64,000 nt of DNA from Formosa sediminum (GCF_007197735.1 NZ_CP041637.1:3691001-3755000), one strand, 5' to 3'; positions 19,601 through 28,034 are shown, numbered from the stretch's first letter. A program made the numbers and translations. The notes: generated by a model from the sequence alone, not told the origin.

Positions 19601-20802
19601 GCTGTTTCTTCATCAAAATAATTTAAACCACCATTGTAAGCACCTAACCAAATGCGTCCTTTTGAGTCTTGAAGTACAGATTGTACAATTTTTTCATTTA
19701 ATCCATTTTCTCTACCCTTCTGGTAGTAATAATGTCCGAAACTTGATTTTTTTACATCTAATTTGCTAATGCCTTCGTTATAAGTTGCAATCCAGAAAAT
19801 ACCATCTTTATCTTCAATTACATCTGACACTTGATTTCCAGGTAACGAAAAGGGATCTGATGGATTATTAACAATATTGGTTAACTTGTCTTTATCCTTA
19901 TCATATAAATATATTCCAGACCCATCGGTCACAATCCAAATAATTCCTGCAGTATCTTCGTATATTGTATAAAATGGAATACTTTCTTGAGTTAGCGCAA
20001 GTTCTTTAAAACTATTTTTGGATTTGTCCCAAAGAATAATGTTAGACAAATCGTTTCCAATCCAGAAATCATTATCAGAGTCAATAAATAAACGTTTGGG
20101 AATATGATTTAATTCGTAAGGTTTTTTATGCTTTATTAAAACACGTTCAAAACGGTCTGTTAAAGGGTTGTATTTATTTAAATGTTGTCCATTGGTCTCT
20201 ACCCAAATAAAGCCATCTCTATCTTTTCCAATAGAGTTTATGTTGTTGTTATCTATTGTATATTCATGTTCTAGATTAAACGCATAATGTACTGGTTCTA
20301 ATTGATCTACCTGACTAGAATCGTCACTTAACACCAATTTAACGAGACCATCACTAGTCCCAACCCAAACAATATTTGCGATATCATCGTATAATAACGT
20401 ATTAATTATTTTTTTTGGATTATTGAGTTTAAGCGGCTGATTAAACAGCGGAATATGTGTAAAAAGTTGTGTGTCCCGATGATAAAAGTTTAAGCCATTA
20501 TTTGTACCTATCCATAAATTTTCTTGCTTATCTTCTTGTATGGCATTTATTCGGTTATTACTTATAGAGGTAGAATCGTTTAATAAGGGTCTAAATATCT
20601 CAAAATCATATCCATTATATTTATTTAATCCATCAATAGTCCCAAACCACAAAAATCCTTGACTATCTTGAAATAGCTCTAAGCACGTGCTACTAGAGAG
20701 TCCTTCTTCTGTATTTAAATTCTCAAATTTAAGGTTAGAATATTGCCCAAAAATATGATTACAACAAAAACATAATACAATTAAACATAAATTCTTATTC
20801 AT
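16627..20802 (-). CDS. Hybrid two-component system regulator (HTCS) of the PUL
   Basis: 1391 residues, a one-protein phosphorelay. After a signal peptide (HIFGQ), two seven-bladed propellers of reg_prop repeats (about 25-680; repeated GLWFGT/GIWIAT-type blades) and a Y_Y_Y domain (about 720-805) form the periplasmic sensor. A transmembrane helix follows at about 811-833, then HisKA with H860 (VSHEFRTPL), HATPase (LISNAIKFTNNGG, DTGIGL), a receiver with D1182 (VVSDVMMPKMDG) and a C-terminal AraC-type helix-turn-helix (about 1290-1385). Such regulators sense a glycan breakdown product and activate the adjacent PUL. The direct repeats described at sites 1-3 and 5-7 are its likely targets. A 14-bp palindrome (20848-20861) lies 46 bp upstream of its start. 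Confidence 0.95.
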   Translation of the reverse strand: MNKNLCLIVLCFCCNHIFGQYSNLKFENLNTEEGLSSSTCLELFQDSQGFLWFGTIDGLNKYNGYDFEIFRPLLNDSTSISNNRINAIQEDKQENLWIGTNNGLNFYHRDTQLFTHIPLFNQPLKLNNPKKIINTLLYDDIANIVWVGTSDGLVKLVLSDDSSQVDQLEPVHYAFNLEHEYTIDNNNINSIGKDRDGFIWVETNGQHLNKYNPLTDRFERVLIKHKKPYELNHIPKRLFIDSDNDFWIGNDLSNIILWDKSKNSFKELALTQESIPFYTIYEDTAGIIWIVTDGSGIYLYDKDKDKLTNIVNNPSDPFSLPGNQVSDVIEDKDGIFWIATYNEGISKLDVKKSSFGHYYYQKGRENGLNEKIVQSVLQDSKGRIWLGAYNGGLNYFDEETATFTAYSHDPDDSSSLSSNKIMYTFEGNEGDIWVCTLDRGVSKFNPETKTFKSYYHLENSNSTIGQNSVWSGIEDKNNRVWLGLRDEGLDVFNKQDQTFHHFKIGENKQKGLLSNFVFSLFIDSNNRLLVGTSLGLNYVSLDSIGTQIPKFITFEEVNIHGISGNRINDITEDEMHNIWLGTDIGIYKLDANLNLVKTYFTTDGLPNNLITGIKEDFNNNFWVTTRSGLSFINPTTNTIKNFNTHDGIQGMEFQSKSIDRTKDGRILAGGINGFNIFKPSEIIMASSEKLYPRISGLKINNQYVKTGERINKKFVLTETISDTKQLELDYKQTNLSFNYLALHFKNQEQVKYAYKMEGLDDDFIYAGTNRLVNYSNLQPGVYTFKVKATVDGDWDNAPVRSLNIRLQSPPWKTWTAYTIYAIIFLVSLWYLNKYFTNRIKEEKEHEFDQMKLEFFINVSHEFRTPLTLILNPLDKLMAGYNDPAVVKSSAKSIQRSARRLLYLVNQLLDYRKMEVGMAPLQLQKGDIVKFSNDIFALFKGLALKKNIGYTFTSTTDQLYSYFDFDKIEKILTNLISNAIKFTNNGGEIVVSINKVLEKKKQGNFLGQSKRLTDYIEIIVEDTGIGLDKDQLNQVFSRFYNVDVNKTGTGIGLNFCKGLVELHGGEIFVESEYGVGSKFVVRIPYNKKAETAVVEDVKDEFLINSMKSVEYDMLISEDLDLVDDTEVSQVKDKCKILVVEDNKELREHLKSELRARYEIIEAINGEEGLKMVHKHYPDLVVSDVMMPKMDGFELCKQLKSEFETCHIPVILLTARALEEDRIEGYKTGADGYLGKPFNMRVLKARISNLLETKRVLREKFSKLGAVIPSKEVTNNSIDEAFLEKTTKIILDNISDTEFKLEHLLKEVGIGRSQFYRKIQSITGQNPSHFIRTIRLKYASDLLLKGMHTIKEVTHMSGFNSAAYFGKTFKELYNMTPSEYVEAHKKEVSEIED

Positions 20803-21251
20803 TAGTTAGCTATTTTGTCAATACCGTAAAATTAGCAAAATTTAATAAAAAGTTAACTTTTATTGTGGTTTTATAGTCATTAAAATTGTTATTAACCCGA
20901 CTTTTCCACTTAAAAAAGCAGCTTACTCATCTTAAAGTTAATCGATTACATTAAGTTTACTATTTTTTATAAATTTCTAAATTTTAAAAGATTTCACATC
21001 ATAAAACACTAATTATTTAACTCAATTATTGGAGTTTAACACTTCTTGGTTAAAATATTAATTTTTAATGAGATTGTTTATAGAGAAAAAATCTGAATAT
21101 GATAGTAGCTAAACAAATACTGAAACATAATGTAATAATGATAAAAAAGAGAATTAATATAGTTAAAGACAGTTTATTGATTTGTTACTAAACAAAAAAA
21201 GTTGAGTTTTTTACAAAACTCAACTTACCATAAATGTATTACATCTTATAA
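20803..21251. other. 449-bp intergenic region upstream of the HTCS gene
   Basis: HTCS promoter region plus the terminator of the β-barrel gene (21194-21227). A perfect palindrome AAAAGTTAACTTTT at 20848-20861 could be an operator. No open frame or RNA gene seen. Confidence 0.5.
21194..21227 (-). terminator. Intrinsic terminator of the β-barrel gene
   Basis: Perfect 12-bp stem AAGTTGAGTTTT/AAAACTCAACTT with a 4-nt loop, followed on the minus strand by a run of T; 25 bp after the stop at 21252. Confidence 0.85.
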
Positions 21252-21734
21252 TTAACTTCTAATAATATTATAGCTAATTCCTATACCTACAGAAGCAGGT
21301 GAAAACTCCCCTGAAGATATGCCTTGGTAAAATCCATATACATTCCATTTATCATTATGGAATCCCATCTCTGGTCTGTAATAAAACCCATTATCTCCAT
21401 AGTTATCATCTGTAAAAATCCCATACCCTAGATCTGCACCTAAAAAGAAGTGTTTTGTTGGATAATAGCGAAACAAACCTGCTATAGGAATAATACCAAA
21501 ATCATCAAATTCATCTTCACCAAAATAATTTGAATATCCTGTAGAAATACCTATAGCGTAACTATTTGTATTTAAAAATTGATATTTTACATCTACTCCC
21601 AATACAAAAGACGATGTGTCCGAAGTATCTCCTAATGGTGAGCCTGCATGTACGCCTATTTTAATCCAATCTGACTGGGCATGTGATACCGTAAAACTAG
21701 CAAAAGCTAAAAACAATAAAATTAATTTTTTCAT
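21252..21734 (-). CDS. Small outer-membrane β-barrel protein
   Basis: 160 residues. The signal peptide ends at VSHAQ. The mature part is a series of short amphipathic strands rich in G, Y and F (YAIGISTGYSNYFG, FFLGADLGYGIF, ASVGIGISYNIIRS), consistent with an eight-stranded barrel of the OmpW/OprF-like or outer-membrane-protein β-barrel type. The last strand would be the C-terminal GISYNIIRS. No catalytic motif is visible. It is monocistronic with its own terminator and no evident link to the PUL. Function unknown. Confidence 0.7.
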   Translation of the reverse strand: MKKLILLFLAFASFTVSHAQSDWIKIGVHAGSPLGDTSDTSSFVLGVDVKYQFLNTNSYAIGISTGYSNYFGEDEFDDFGIIPIAGLFRYYPTKHFFLGADLGYGIFTDDNYGDNGFYYRPEMGFHNDKWNVYGFYQGISSGEFSPASVGIGISYNIIRS

Positions 21735-22419
21735 TTATTCATTTTTTTACTGCAAAGTTAAGACATCATTTTTATGATTATTCACTAATTCTAAAAATTT
21801 AATCATCGTAAATTTAGACATGTTTTGGATGGACATTACAAATAACTATTTCTCAACTCAATGAAGTGAGAACCCCCAAATAAAATTATATTTTTTTAGC
21901 ACGAAAAAAGTTTTTAGCATATAAATAAACTCTTGTTTGTATTATAATGCTACAGGTATATTAATACAAAAAGCTCTATTTTTTTTAGTGCCTTGTATAC
22001 TTATTATGTCATCCTTCACCATACTCTAATTCCTCTTAAAAAAATGTGCCCATCGGTATGTTACATTATTTTCTATTACCAGAGAATCTTTATTTTATTA
22101 GTAATGATTGGTTAGTTTGAGTTTGTTTCATATAATTGATGTCCTAAACTTATTTTATAATAAATAACCAGCTCCAAACAATAGATTTTATAGTCTACAA
22201 TAATTTAAATTTATTTTAAGAGAGCTATTAAACCCTGAGCAAAAAATAAAGTTCTAAAACAAAAAAAACACTACGACAAAACAATTTACTCTAATACATA
22301 TATTTTTATCTTTAATTTATAAAAAATATTTAGCTATTCAAAAAGACAGAAATAAAGAAAGAAAAATCGATTTATAAATATTTTAAACGTAATAACTCGG
22401 CACAATAAAACAACACACA
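21735..22419. other. 685-bp intergenic region, no clear gene
   Basis: Very AT-rich. The only readable item is a 26-codon minus-strand frame at 21942-22022 ending in RAFCINIPVAL, which resembles the C-terminal strand of histidine-kinase ATPase domains. It is too short to be a working gene and may be a relic or chance. No terminator or operator pair identified. Confidence 0.4.
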
Positions 22420-22857
22420 ATGAAAACCTATAAGTCTAAATTCGGATATAAACTCATGTTATTTTTAACACTCTTATTTGGAAGTATGTTAGTATTTATG
22501 ATTTATAAAAACGAACCACTTGAAGCAATTCTTTCGGTTGGCGGCATCTTTTTAGCCATCTATCTATTCGTTTTATATATAAATTTTTCAACAATATATA
22601 CAATTACAGACGCTGGGGTTCTAATTGTAAAATCTGGTTTTGTTTACAACCAACGTTTCGATATACAAAAAATAAAATCTGTTAGAAAGACAACTAACAT
22701 CATGTCGTCTCCTGCGCCATCTTTAGACCGGCTAGAGCTAACGTATGGTAAATTTGATATTATAGTAATCTCACCAAAAAACAAGATTGATTTTGCTCGA
22801 GAATTGAAAAAAATAAATCCAAGAATTAAAAATGACTTAGAGATTTTATCCTCTTAA
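22420..22857 (+). CDS. Membrane-anchored bacterial PH-domain protein (bPH_4-like)
   Basis: 145 residues. Two transmembrane helices (about 12-30 and 36-54) precede a small PH-like domain (about 58-140): YTITDAGVLIVKSG, then RFDIQKIKSVRKTTN, and SLDRLELTYGKFDIIVISP. This is the layout of the bacterial PH domain family once called DUF1200. Members are of unknown function, probably membrane-proximal protein or lipid binding. It stands alone with its own terminator (22866-22896). Confidence 0.7.
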   Translation: MKTYKSKFGYKLMLFLTLLFGSMLVFMIYKNEPLEAILSVGGIFLAIYLFVLYINFSTIYTITDAGVLIVKSGFVYNQRFDIQKIKSVRKTTNIMSSPAPSLDRLELTYGKFDIIVISPKNKIDFARELKKINPRIKNDLEILSS

Positions 22858-22865
22858 ATACTAAA

Positions 22866-22896
22866 TCCATTTAAAATTAAGGCTACTTTAAATGGA
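22866..22896 (+). terminator. Stem-loop after the PH-domain gene
   Basis: TCCATTTAAA/TTTAAATGGA, a perfect 10-bp stem with an 11-nt loop, 8 bp after the stop. The following sequence is AT-rich but not a clean U-tract. Confidence 0.5.
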
Positions 22897-23125
22897 ATAT
22901 TTATTATCTCATATAAACCGCTAAAACTAAATTGAAACAAGTCGTACATTTATACATCAAAAAAATTGAGTGATTGAAACCAAATTATATAAAAGAGAAG
23001 TGTGTTAATTGAACAAAATAATTGGGATAGCGTAAGATTTTAAACAAATAAAAGACTAAGACATTTTACATTATAATTAGGGTATAGCCCCATAAATATT
23101 ATTTAAACACCTAAAAAAACTTAAT

Positions 23126-23527
23126 ATGCAACAAAACACATCGTATTTAATTGTAAGACTTGCTATAGGTATAAGTATGTTTGGACACGGTTTAGTACGC
23201 CTACCTAAACTACAAGCCTTTAGCGCTGGAATTGTTAAATCTTTTGAAAACTCTATGCTGCCAGAGTTTTTAACGCTCCCTTTTAGTTATGTATTACCTT
23301 TTGCAGAATTTACCTTTGGATTACTTTTAATTTTAGGATTATTCACAAGAGTTGCATCTATAGGTATTTCAGTTGTATTAATGTCTTTAATTTTCGGATC
23401 AACCTTAGTAGAGAATTGGGGTGTAATCACCGCACAATTAGTTCATGTGGCATTTGCAGTTTACGTTATTCATAATATAAAAGATAACACCTTTGCCTTA
23501 GACAATGTTATAAATAAAAAACACTAG
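23126..23527 (+). CDS. DoxX family membrane protein
   Basis: 133 residues with four hydrophobic helices. The opening helix reads IVRLAIGISMFGHGLVRLPKL, the DoxX signature with a conserved R and GHG; then FAEFTFGLLLILGLFTR, the second family block. DoxX proteins are inner-membrane subunits linked to thiosulfate:quinone oxidoreductase or thiol/redox stress systems, but most are uncharacterised. It lies 63 bp before the isochorismatase-family gene on the same strand, so the two may be co-transcribed. Role here unknown. Confidence 0.8.
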   Translation: MQQNTSYLIVRLAIGISMFGHGLVRLPKLQAFSAGIVKSFENSMLPEFLTLPFSYVLPFAEFTFGLLLILGLFTRVASIGISVVLMSLIFGSTLVENWGVITAQLVHVAFAVYVIHNIKDNTFALDNVINKKH

Positions 23528-23590
23528 AAAACTATATTGCTTATGGTTTTACAACCATCTAAATGTAATCTAATAGTATAAAATTAGCAT

Positions 23591-24139
23591 ATGCTCCACA
23601 ACACTGCCTTATTAATTATTGATATGCAAAAGGGATCGTTTACTCCAAAAACACCTAGATATAACGCTAAAGGCATTATTGATAGCATTACCAAACTCAC
23701 TACATTATGTCATGCAAGCGAATTACCTGTAATTTATATTCAACATGACGGGACAGGCACAGGTGAATTAGAAAAACACACCCAAAACTGGGAAATTTTA
23801 GAAGCCTTCTCCATACATACTACAGATATTATTATACACAAACGTGCCAATGATGCTTTTTATGATACAACTTTAGAAGCTACTTTAAAGGCCCTAAACA
23901 TAAACAATTTAATAATTACAGGCTGTGCAACAGATTTTTGTGTGGCTTCAACAATTCAATCTGCACTTATAAAAAACTATAATATTACTGTGGTTGAAGA
24001 TGGGCATACAACAGCAGATAGACCTTATGTAAATGCTGAAAATCTAATTAAACACTACAATTGGATTTGGCAAAACCTTACCCCCACAGAGGGACAAATA
24101 ACAGTGAAAAATTTTGAACATTTAAAAGGTGATTTTTAA
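23591..24139 (+). CDS. Isochorismatase-family cysteine hydrolase
   Basis: 182 residues, a full-length single domain. The catalytic triad is visible: D11 in LLIIDMQ, K84 in HKRANDAF and C117 in GCATDFCV. The family includes isochorismatases, nicotinamidases, N-carbamoylsarcosine amidases and many uncharacterised amidases; the substrate cannot be read from sequence. It has no signal peptide and is therefore cytoplasmic. It sits between DoxX and an AraC regulator on the same strand, which suggests a small inducible unit, perhaps detoxification. No nicotinamidase-type metal-binding motif was recognised. Confidence 0.85.
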   Translation: MLHNTALLIIDMQKGSFTPKTPRYNAKGIIDSITKLTTLCHASELPVIYIQHDGTGTGELEKHTQNWEILEAFSIHTTDIIIHKRANDAFYDTTLEATLKALNINNLIITGCATDFCVASTIQSALIKNYNITVVEDGHTTADRPYVNAENLIKHYNWIWQNLTPTEGQITVKNFEHLKGDF

Positions 24140-24258
24140 AAACTATATGGTTTAAAACACACTAAAATTTACAATAGCAGCTTAAAGTCATATCGTTTTA
24201 CTATATAAAAAAAGTAGTCCGACTGTAATTTTTTAATTAGTAATCAGACTTAGTGTTT

Positions 24259-25101
24259 ATGATGTATACTTTTAAAGAATTTTCTACAAACGCTATTTTT
24301 AATATTGGTAACGCGCACGATTTACTTGCTTATAAAAGCGCAAAACAATGTGAATATTACACTTTTATTTGGGCTAAATCAGAACCTATAAATTTAGTTA
24401 TAGACAGTGTACCTTTTAAGCTAAAACCTCATAGCATTCTAGCTTTAACACCTATTCAATACTTGCAGTTTATAGATGGATCTGACATTACTATATATCA
24501 ATTTAACCAAGAGTTTTACTGTATAAAAGATCATGACCAAGAGGTAAGTTGTGTAGGTATATTATTCTTTGGTAATACAAATATTCCTGTAATTCATTTA
24601 AACACTACAGAGCAGCATAAATTTGAAACTTTACATGAGGTTTTTATTGACGAATTGGAAACAGAAGATAATATTCAGGCTGAAATGCTACGCATGTTAA
24701 TGGCTCGTTTTATTATTAAAAGTACCCGCTTATTAAAGGCTAAAGAAGGGATGATTGAAACCCCAAAAAGTTTAAAAGTAAATTTATTACGCGAATTTAA
24801 TTTTTTAGTAGAACAACATTTTAAAACAGAACATAGTGTTTCTTTTTATGCCGAAAAACTCTTTAAATCGCCTAAAACGCTATCTAATAATTTTGCAAAA
24901 TTAAATAGAAGTCCGTTACAGATAATTCACGAGCGTATTGTTCTAGAAGCACAACGTCTATTAATTTACACCGATAAAACAGCTAAAGAAATTGCTTATG
25001 ATATTGGCTTTGAAGATGCTTCTCATTTAAGCCGATTATTTAAAAAACATACCGGATTATCTCCTTCAGATTACAAAAAACGACTAAATTTAAGTAGTTA
25101 G
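24259..25101 (+). CDS. AraC family transcriptional regulator
   Basis: About 280 residues. The frame opens at GTG 24253, but ATG 24259 is the likelier start. The N-terminal part (about 1-170) looks like a small cupin-like sensor (INLVIDSVPFKLKPHSILALTP). The C-terminal double helix-turn-helix (about 180-278) ends in IAYDIGFEDASHLSRLFKKHTGLSPSDYKK split over two conserved helices, the AraC hallmark. It lies 119 bp after the isochorismatase-family gene; DoxX, that hydrolase and the AhpD-like gene beyond are plausible targets. Effector unknown. Confidence 0.85.
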   Translation: MMYTFKEFSTNAIFNIGNAHDLLAYKSAKQCEYYTFIWAKSEPINLVIDSVPFKLKPHSILALTPIQYLQFIDGSDITIYQFNQEFYCIKDHDQEVSCVGILFFGNTNIPVIHLNTTEQHKFETLHEVFIDELETEDNIQAEMLRMLMARFIIKSTRLLKAKEGMIETPKSLKVNLLREFNFLVEQHFKTEHSVSFYAEKLFKSPKTLSNNFAKLNRSPLQIIHERIVLEAQRLLIYTDKTAKEIAYDIGFEDASHLSRLFKKHTGLSPSDYKKRLNLSS

Positions 25102-25191
25102 GAAAAATTGACAAGCCTATGGGCAAATTCTTCATTCTTTTATAACTGCTTCTATCTCATCTTTGCATTGTAATATTAAAACAATAATAAG

Positions 25192-25350
25192 ATGAGATTA
25201 AAAAACATATCTATATTCAACCTTATAGAAATATTCACTCAGAATAGAAAAGCAGCTGTAAACACTATCAGTCCAAAAACACATTGCGAGCAAAAACATA
25301 TTCATGATTTCTATTGTGATGCAGAAAAACCATTTATAGGCAATTTTTAA
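25192..25350 (+). CDS. Possible small protein of 52 residues
   Basis: ATG to TAA, 53 codons, basic and polar (starts MRLKNISIFN, ends EKPFIGNF). Four histidines and two cysteines within about 20 residues (HCEQKHIHDFYC) could bind a metal. An 8-bp inverted repeat CTCATCTT/AAGATGAG (about 25157-25197) spans the presumed promoter and start. No homologue recognised. It is placed between the AraC regulator and the AhpD-like gene; it may be chance. Confidence 0.3.
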   Translation: MRLKNISIFNLIEIFTQNRKAAVNTISPKTHCEQKHIHDFYCDAEKPFIGNF

Positions 25351-25487
25351 ACAAGAGAAAAAACGACATGTGTTAGGGAATAACAAACATTCCTAATCAC
25401 TTTAATTTCCCACAACTTTGTATCAACAAAAACATCAACACAAATACAATAATAACTGAATCCGTTTCAGAAAAAAAAAGTAAAAAC

Positions 25488-26036
25488 ATGAGTACATTTA
25501 ATATTCCTTTAAAAACAGAAGTAAGCGAAAATAACCAGGTAATTTTCGACAATCTAGAAAAAACTTTAGGATTTGTCCCTAATTTATATGCAACCTATGC
25601 ACATAGCGATACGGCATTAGAAAACTATTTAACGTTTGCCAATTCTAAAACATCATTAACAGCCAAAGAAAAAGAAGTAGTAAACCTTGTTGTTAGCCAA
25701 GTTAACAATTGTATTTACTGCTTATCTGCACACACTGCTATAGGAAAAATGAACGGTTTTACAGATGCACAAATCTTAGAATTAAGAGCTGGATTTTCTT
25801 CTGTAAATACCAAACTAGACGCTTTAGCGAAATTAGCTAAAAACATTACAGAAAACAGAGGAAAAACAGACGCTACGGTGTTAGAAAATTACTTTAATGC
25901 AGGTTATAGTAAAGCAAATTTAATAGATACTATTTCTTTAGTTGGAGACAAAACAATTTCTAACTACATACATAGTACTACTCAAGTTCCTGTAGATTTT
26001 CCAGTAGCACAACCTTTAAATTTAGAAACAGTTTAA
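25488..26036 (+). CDS. AhpD-like carboxymuconolactone decarboxylase family protein
   Basis: 182 residues, all-helical. The peroxidase-type active-site motif is intact: C75 and C78 in NNCIYCLSAH with H82. Proteins of this type (AhpD/YciW-like) act as alkylhydroperoxidases or protein-disulfide reductants. It is cytoplasmic. It is followed after 30 bp by the secreted cupredoxin-like gene, and both probably form one transcript ended by the terminator at 26486-26517. The nearby AraC regulator and DoxX suggest a redox-stress or detoxification set. Decarboxylase activity is not implied by the family name. Confidence 0.85.
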   Translation: MSTFNIPLKTEVSENNQVIFDNLEKTLGFVPNLYATYAHSDTALENYLTFANSKTSLTAKEKEVVNLVVSQVNNCIYCLSAHTAIGKMNGFTDAQILELRAGFSSVNTKLDALAKLAKNITENRGKTDATVLENYFNAGYSKANLIDTISLVGDKTISNYIHSTTQVPVDFPVAQPLNLETV

Positions 26037-26066
26037 TACATAATAATCTTTAAAAATTAAAAAAAC

Positions 26067-26441
26067 ATGAAAAAATTTATAGCAGTAATCGTATTCGCAT
26101 TAACCTTTACATTCACAGGAAATGCACAAGAAAAAACAGCAACAGTGGTATCTTTAGAACAAACTAAAGGCGAGTTTACACAAAAAGCTTTAACGCTTAA
26201 AGAAGGTAATTATATTTTTGAAATTTCTAATAATAACGTAGGCAAACAAGTAGGTTTTGTTTTAGTACCCAAAGGTGCTGATGCTTCTAAACCAGACAAC
26301 CACATTAAAAGTGCTTATGTAACTAAAGCTGTAGAAAATAACAGTACAGAATCTAGTAACGTTACAACTTTACAAAAAGGTGAATATGTATATTTTTGCC
26401 CATTAAATGCAACACCTCAATACACTTTAACTGTAGAGTAA
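26067..26441 (+). CDS. Secreted cupredoxin-like protein
   Basis: 124 residues. The signal peptide ends at TGNAQ. The mature part resembles a plastocyanin/cupredoxin β-sandwich: LKEGNYIFEISNNNVGKQVGFVLVP, then LQKGEYVYFCPLNATPQYTLTVE. A single cysteine sits where the type-1 copper Cys would be (YFCPLN), but the usual downstream His and Met ligands are not evident (no H after it), so copper binding is doubtful. It is co-oriented 30 bp after the AhpD-like gene. Periplasmic role unknown. Confidence 0.65.
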   Translation: MKKFIAVIVFALTFTFTGNAQEKTATVVSLEQTKGEFTQKALTLKEGNYIFEISNNNVGKQVGFVLVPKGADASKPDNHIKSAYVTKAVENNSTESSNVTTLQKGEYVYFCPLNATPQYTLTVE

Positions 26442-26485
26442 TCAAAACAGCTTTAATGTTTATTATATCATAAATCATTTATAAG

Positions 26486-26517
26486 AAAAGAGCAATTTAG
26501 AGGATTGCTCTTTTTTT
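26486..26517 (+). terminator. Intrinsic terminator after the cupredoxin-like gene
   Basis: Stem AAAAGAGCAAT/ATTGCTCTTTT, 11 bp, with a 7-nt loop and a T7 tract on the plus strand; 44 bp after the stop. Confidence 0.9.
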
Positions 26518-26611
26518 ATTTTATACTATATTTAATTTAGATTAAGACCTCAACTCATAAAGAACTACATTACGAGTTACAAACCGTTTGTATAAAAAAG
26601 ACAATTTTACC

Positions 26612-27640
26612 ATGAATAACTATCTCTCGTTAGTGATCTTTATAATATCAATCCAACTATTTGGTCAGACTGAATATGTAATAAAAGGATTTTCTGAAAA
26701 ATACAGTGGACTTCTAACTATTGAAAAAGGATATGAAAATGACGTTTTTAAGAAAGGAAAAATCAGAATTATAAATTCACAAACTAAGAAAGAACTTATT
26801 GTCGTGAATTCAGATGAATTTACGTTTAATTTAGACAGTAATGGCGAGGTAAAAACCAATATTTCAGAATTACCATATGGAGAACAAAGTATTTTAATAT
26901 ATCAAGATTTTAATTTTGATGGTAAAAAAGATTTAGCCATTATGGACGGGCAAAACAGTTGTTATCATGGTCCGTCTTTTAATATTTATATTGAAGGTGA
27001 AAAGACGCTAGAGTTTAATGCAGAGTTCACCCGTTTAGCACAAGAATATTGTGGTATGTTTCAAACAAATTCAGAAACAAACACCATTACTACCATGACA
27101 AAAAGCGGTTGTTGCTGGCATCAATTTTCAACATTTAAAGTGATAGATAATACTCCTAAACTTATGCTACAAATTGAAGAAGATGCTACTAATACACCCT
27201 ATTACACGACAACTACAACAACTTGGGAAGGCAATAAGTCTCAACAACATATTGAAAAAACTATAGATTTTACAGAAGATGGTATTTCGGAAGTGTTCGC
27301 ATTTAAACTAAACAAAAATCAAAAAAAAGTTATCGTGTTTAATATAAACAATCGTGTTTTAAACTATGCTTTATTGCGAACCGATGAAACCGTAGAATTC
27401 GCTTATCCCATAACATTCGCTTATCAGAATAATGACTTTACACTTAACACCTCTCAAGATACATTAACTTTTAAAAACAACGATGCTACGTATAAGATTT
27501 ACAATATCAACGCCACAAACTCAGGAATACTTGTAAAAACTAAAGGAAAAACGTATAATCTAAAAGCTAGTAAGCATAGCATTAGCGGGGGAATTTCAGA
27601 TATTAAAAGTCTGAATCTAGATAATGTAATAAATGAATAA
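26612..27640 (+). CDS. Secreted XAC2610-like protein of unknown function
   Basis: 342 residues from the ATG at 26612; the longer frame starts at a TTG (26588) and is unlikely. A signal peptide (ends near QLFGQ) precedes a β-rich protein. FNFDGKKDLAIMDGQNSC resembles the Asp-rich calcium loop of FG-GAP/VCBS and XAC2610-type proteins; CGMF and GCCWHQF supply cysteines that may pair. The C-terminal ~100 residues look like a separate β-domain. It is probably periplasmic. It stands alone, with no operon partner. No enzyme motif seen. Confidence 0.6.
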   Translation: MNNYLSLVIFIISIQLFGQTEYVIKGFSEKYSGLLTIEKGYENDVFKKGKIRIINSQTKKELIVVNSDEFTFNLDSNGEVKTNISELPYGEQSILIYQDFNFDGKKDLAIMDGQNSCYHGPSFNIYIEGEKTLEFNAEFTRLAQEYCGMFQTNSETNTITTMTKSGCCWHQFSTFKVIDNTPKLMLQIEEDATNTPYYTTTTTTWEGNKSQQHIEKTIDFTEDGISEVFAFKLNKNQKKVIVFNINNRVLNYALLRTDETVEFAYPITFAYQNNDFTLNTSQDTLTFKNNDATYKIYNINATNSGILVKTKGKTYNLKASKHSISGGISDIKSLNLDNVINE

Positions 27641-28034
27641 ACCAACATATAAGTTTATTAGGACTTAAAAAAATAAGATTATAAATATAAAAAATAATTT
27701 AAAGAGTACAGCGACTTCTAAATTCAAGTAAATAAAGAAACGGGGGGGGATACTTGAAGTAAACATATATCAAGCAACACAAGTAGATACTTCCATTAAA
27801 GGAAGGGACCAAATGCCAAACGGATTAAAAACCCCATGTAAGTGATTAACAAAACACACATTGCTAATTAAGAAGATTTTCAGATAGTCAATTAGAAATA
27901 GGATAAATTTTAATAAAAAAGCTTACAAAAACAATAATTTGATTTTGTAAGCTTTTCATATTTATGTAATCTAATTATAAAAATCGTGAGTTCACATATA
28001 CGTTTTAGTTTTACTGTTAGTGTTTCAATACAAT
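27641..28034. other. 394-bp intergenic region with poly-G hairpin
   Basis: Convergent end region of the XAC2610-like gene (+) and fucO (-). It contains an inverted repeat TTCAAGTA/TACTTGAA (27723-27758) whose loop holds eight consecutive G, a short hairpin around 27792-27807, and the terminator at 27915-27956. No gene recognised; an unrecognised small RNA is possible. Confidence 0.4.
27915..27956 (-). terminator. Intrinsic terminator of the fucose operon
   Basis: Perfect 14-bp stem AAAAGCTTACAAAA/TTTTGTAAGCTTTT with a 12-nt loop, 79 bp after the fucO stop. A- and T-runs flank both sides, so it works for the convergent genes on both strands. Confidence 0.85.

Noticed and set aside
21942-22022. 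26-codon frame with a histidine-kinase-like ending
   Set aside because: Too short; possible relic but no other parts of a kinase were found nearby.
25198-25386. 62-codon minus-strand frame
   Set aside because: It overlaps the plus-strand 52-codon frame and the AhpD-like gene's upstream region, with no recognisable domain.
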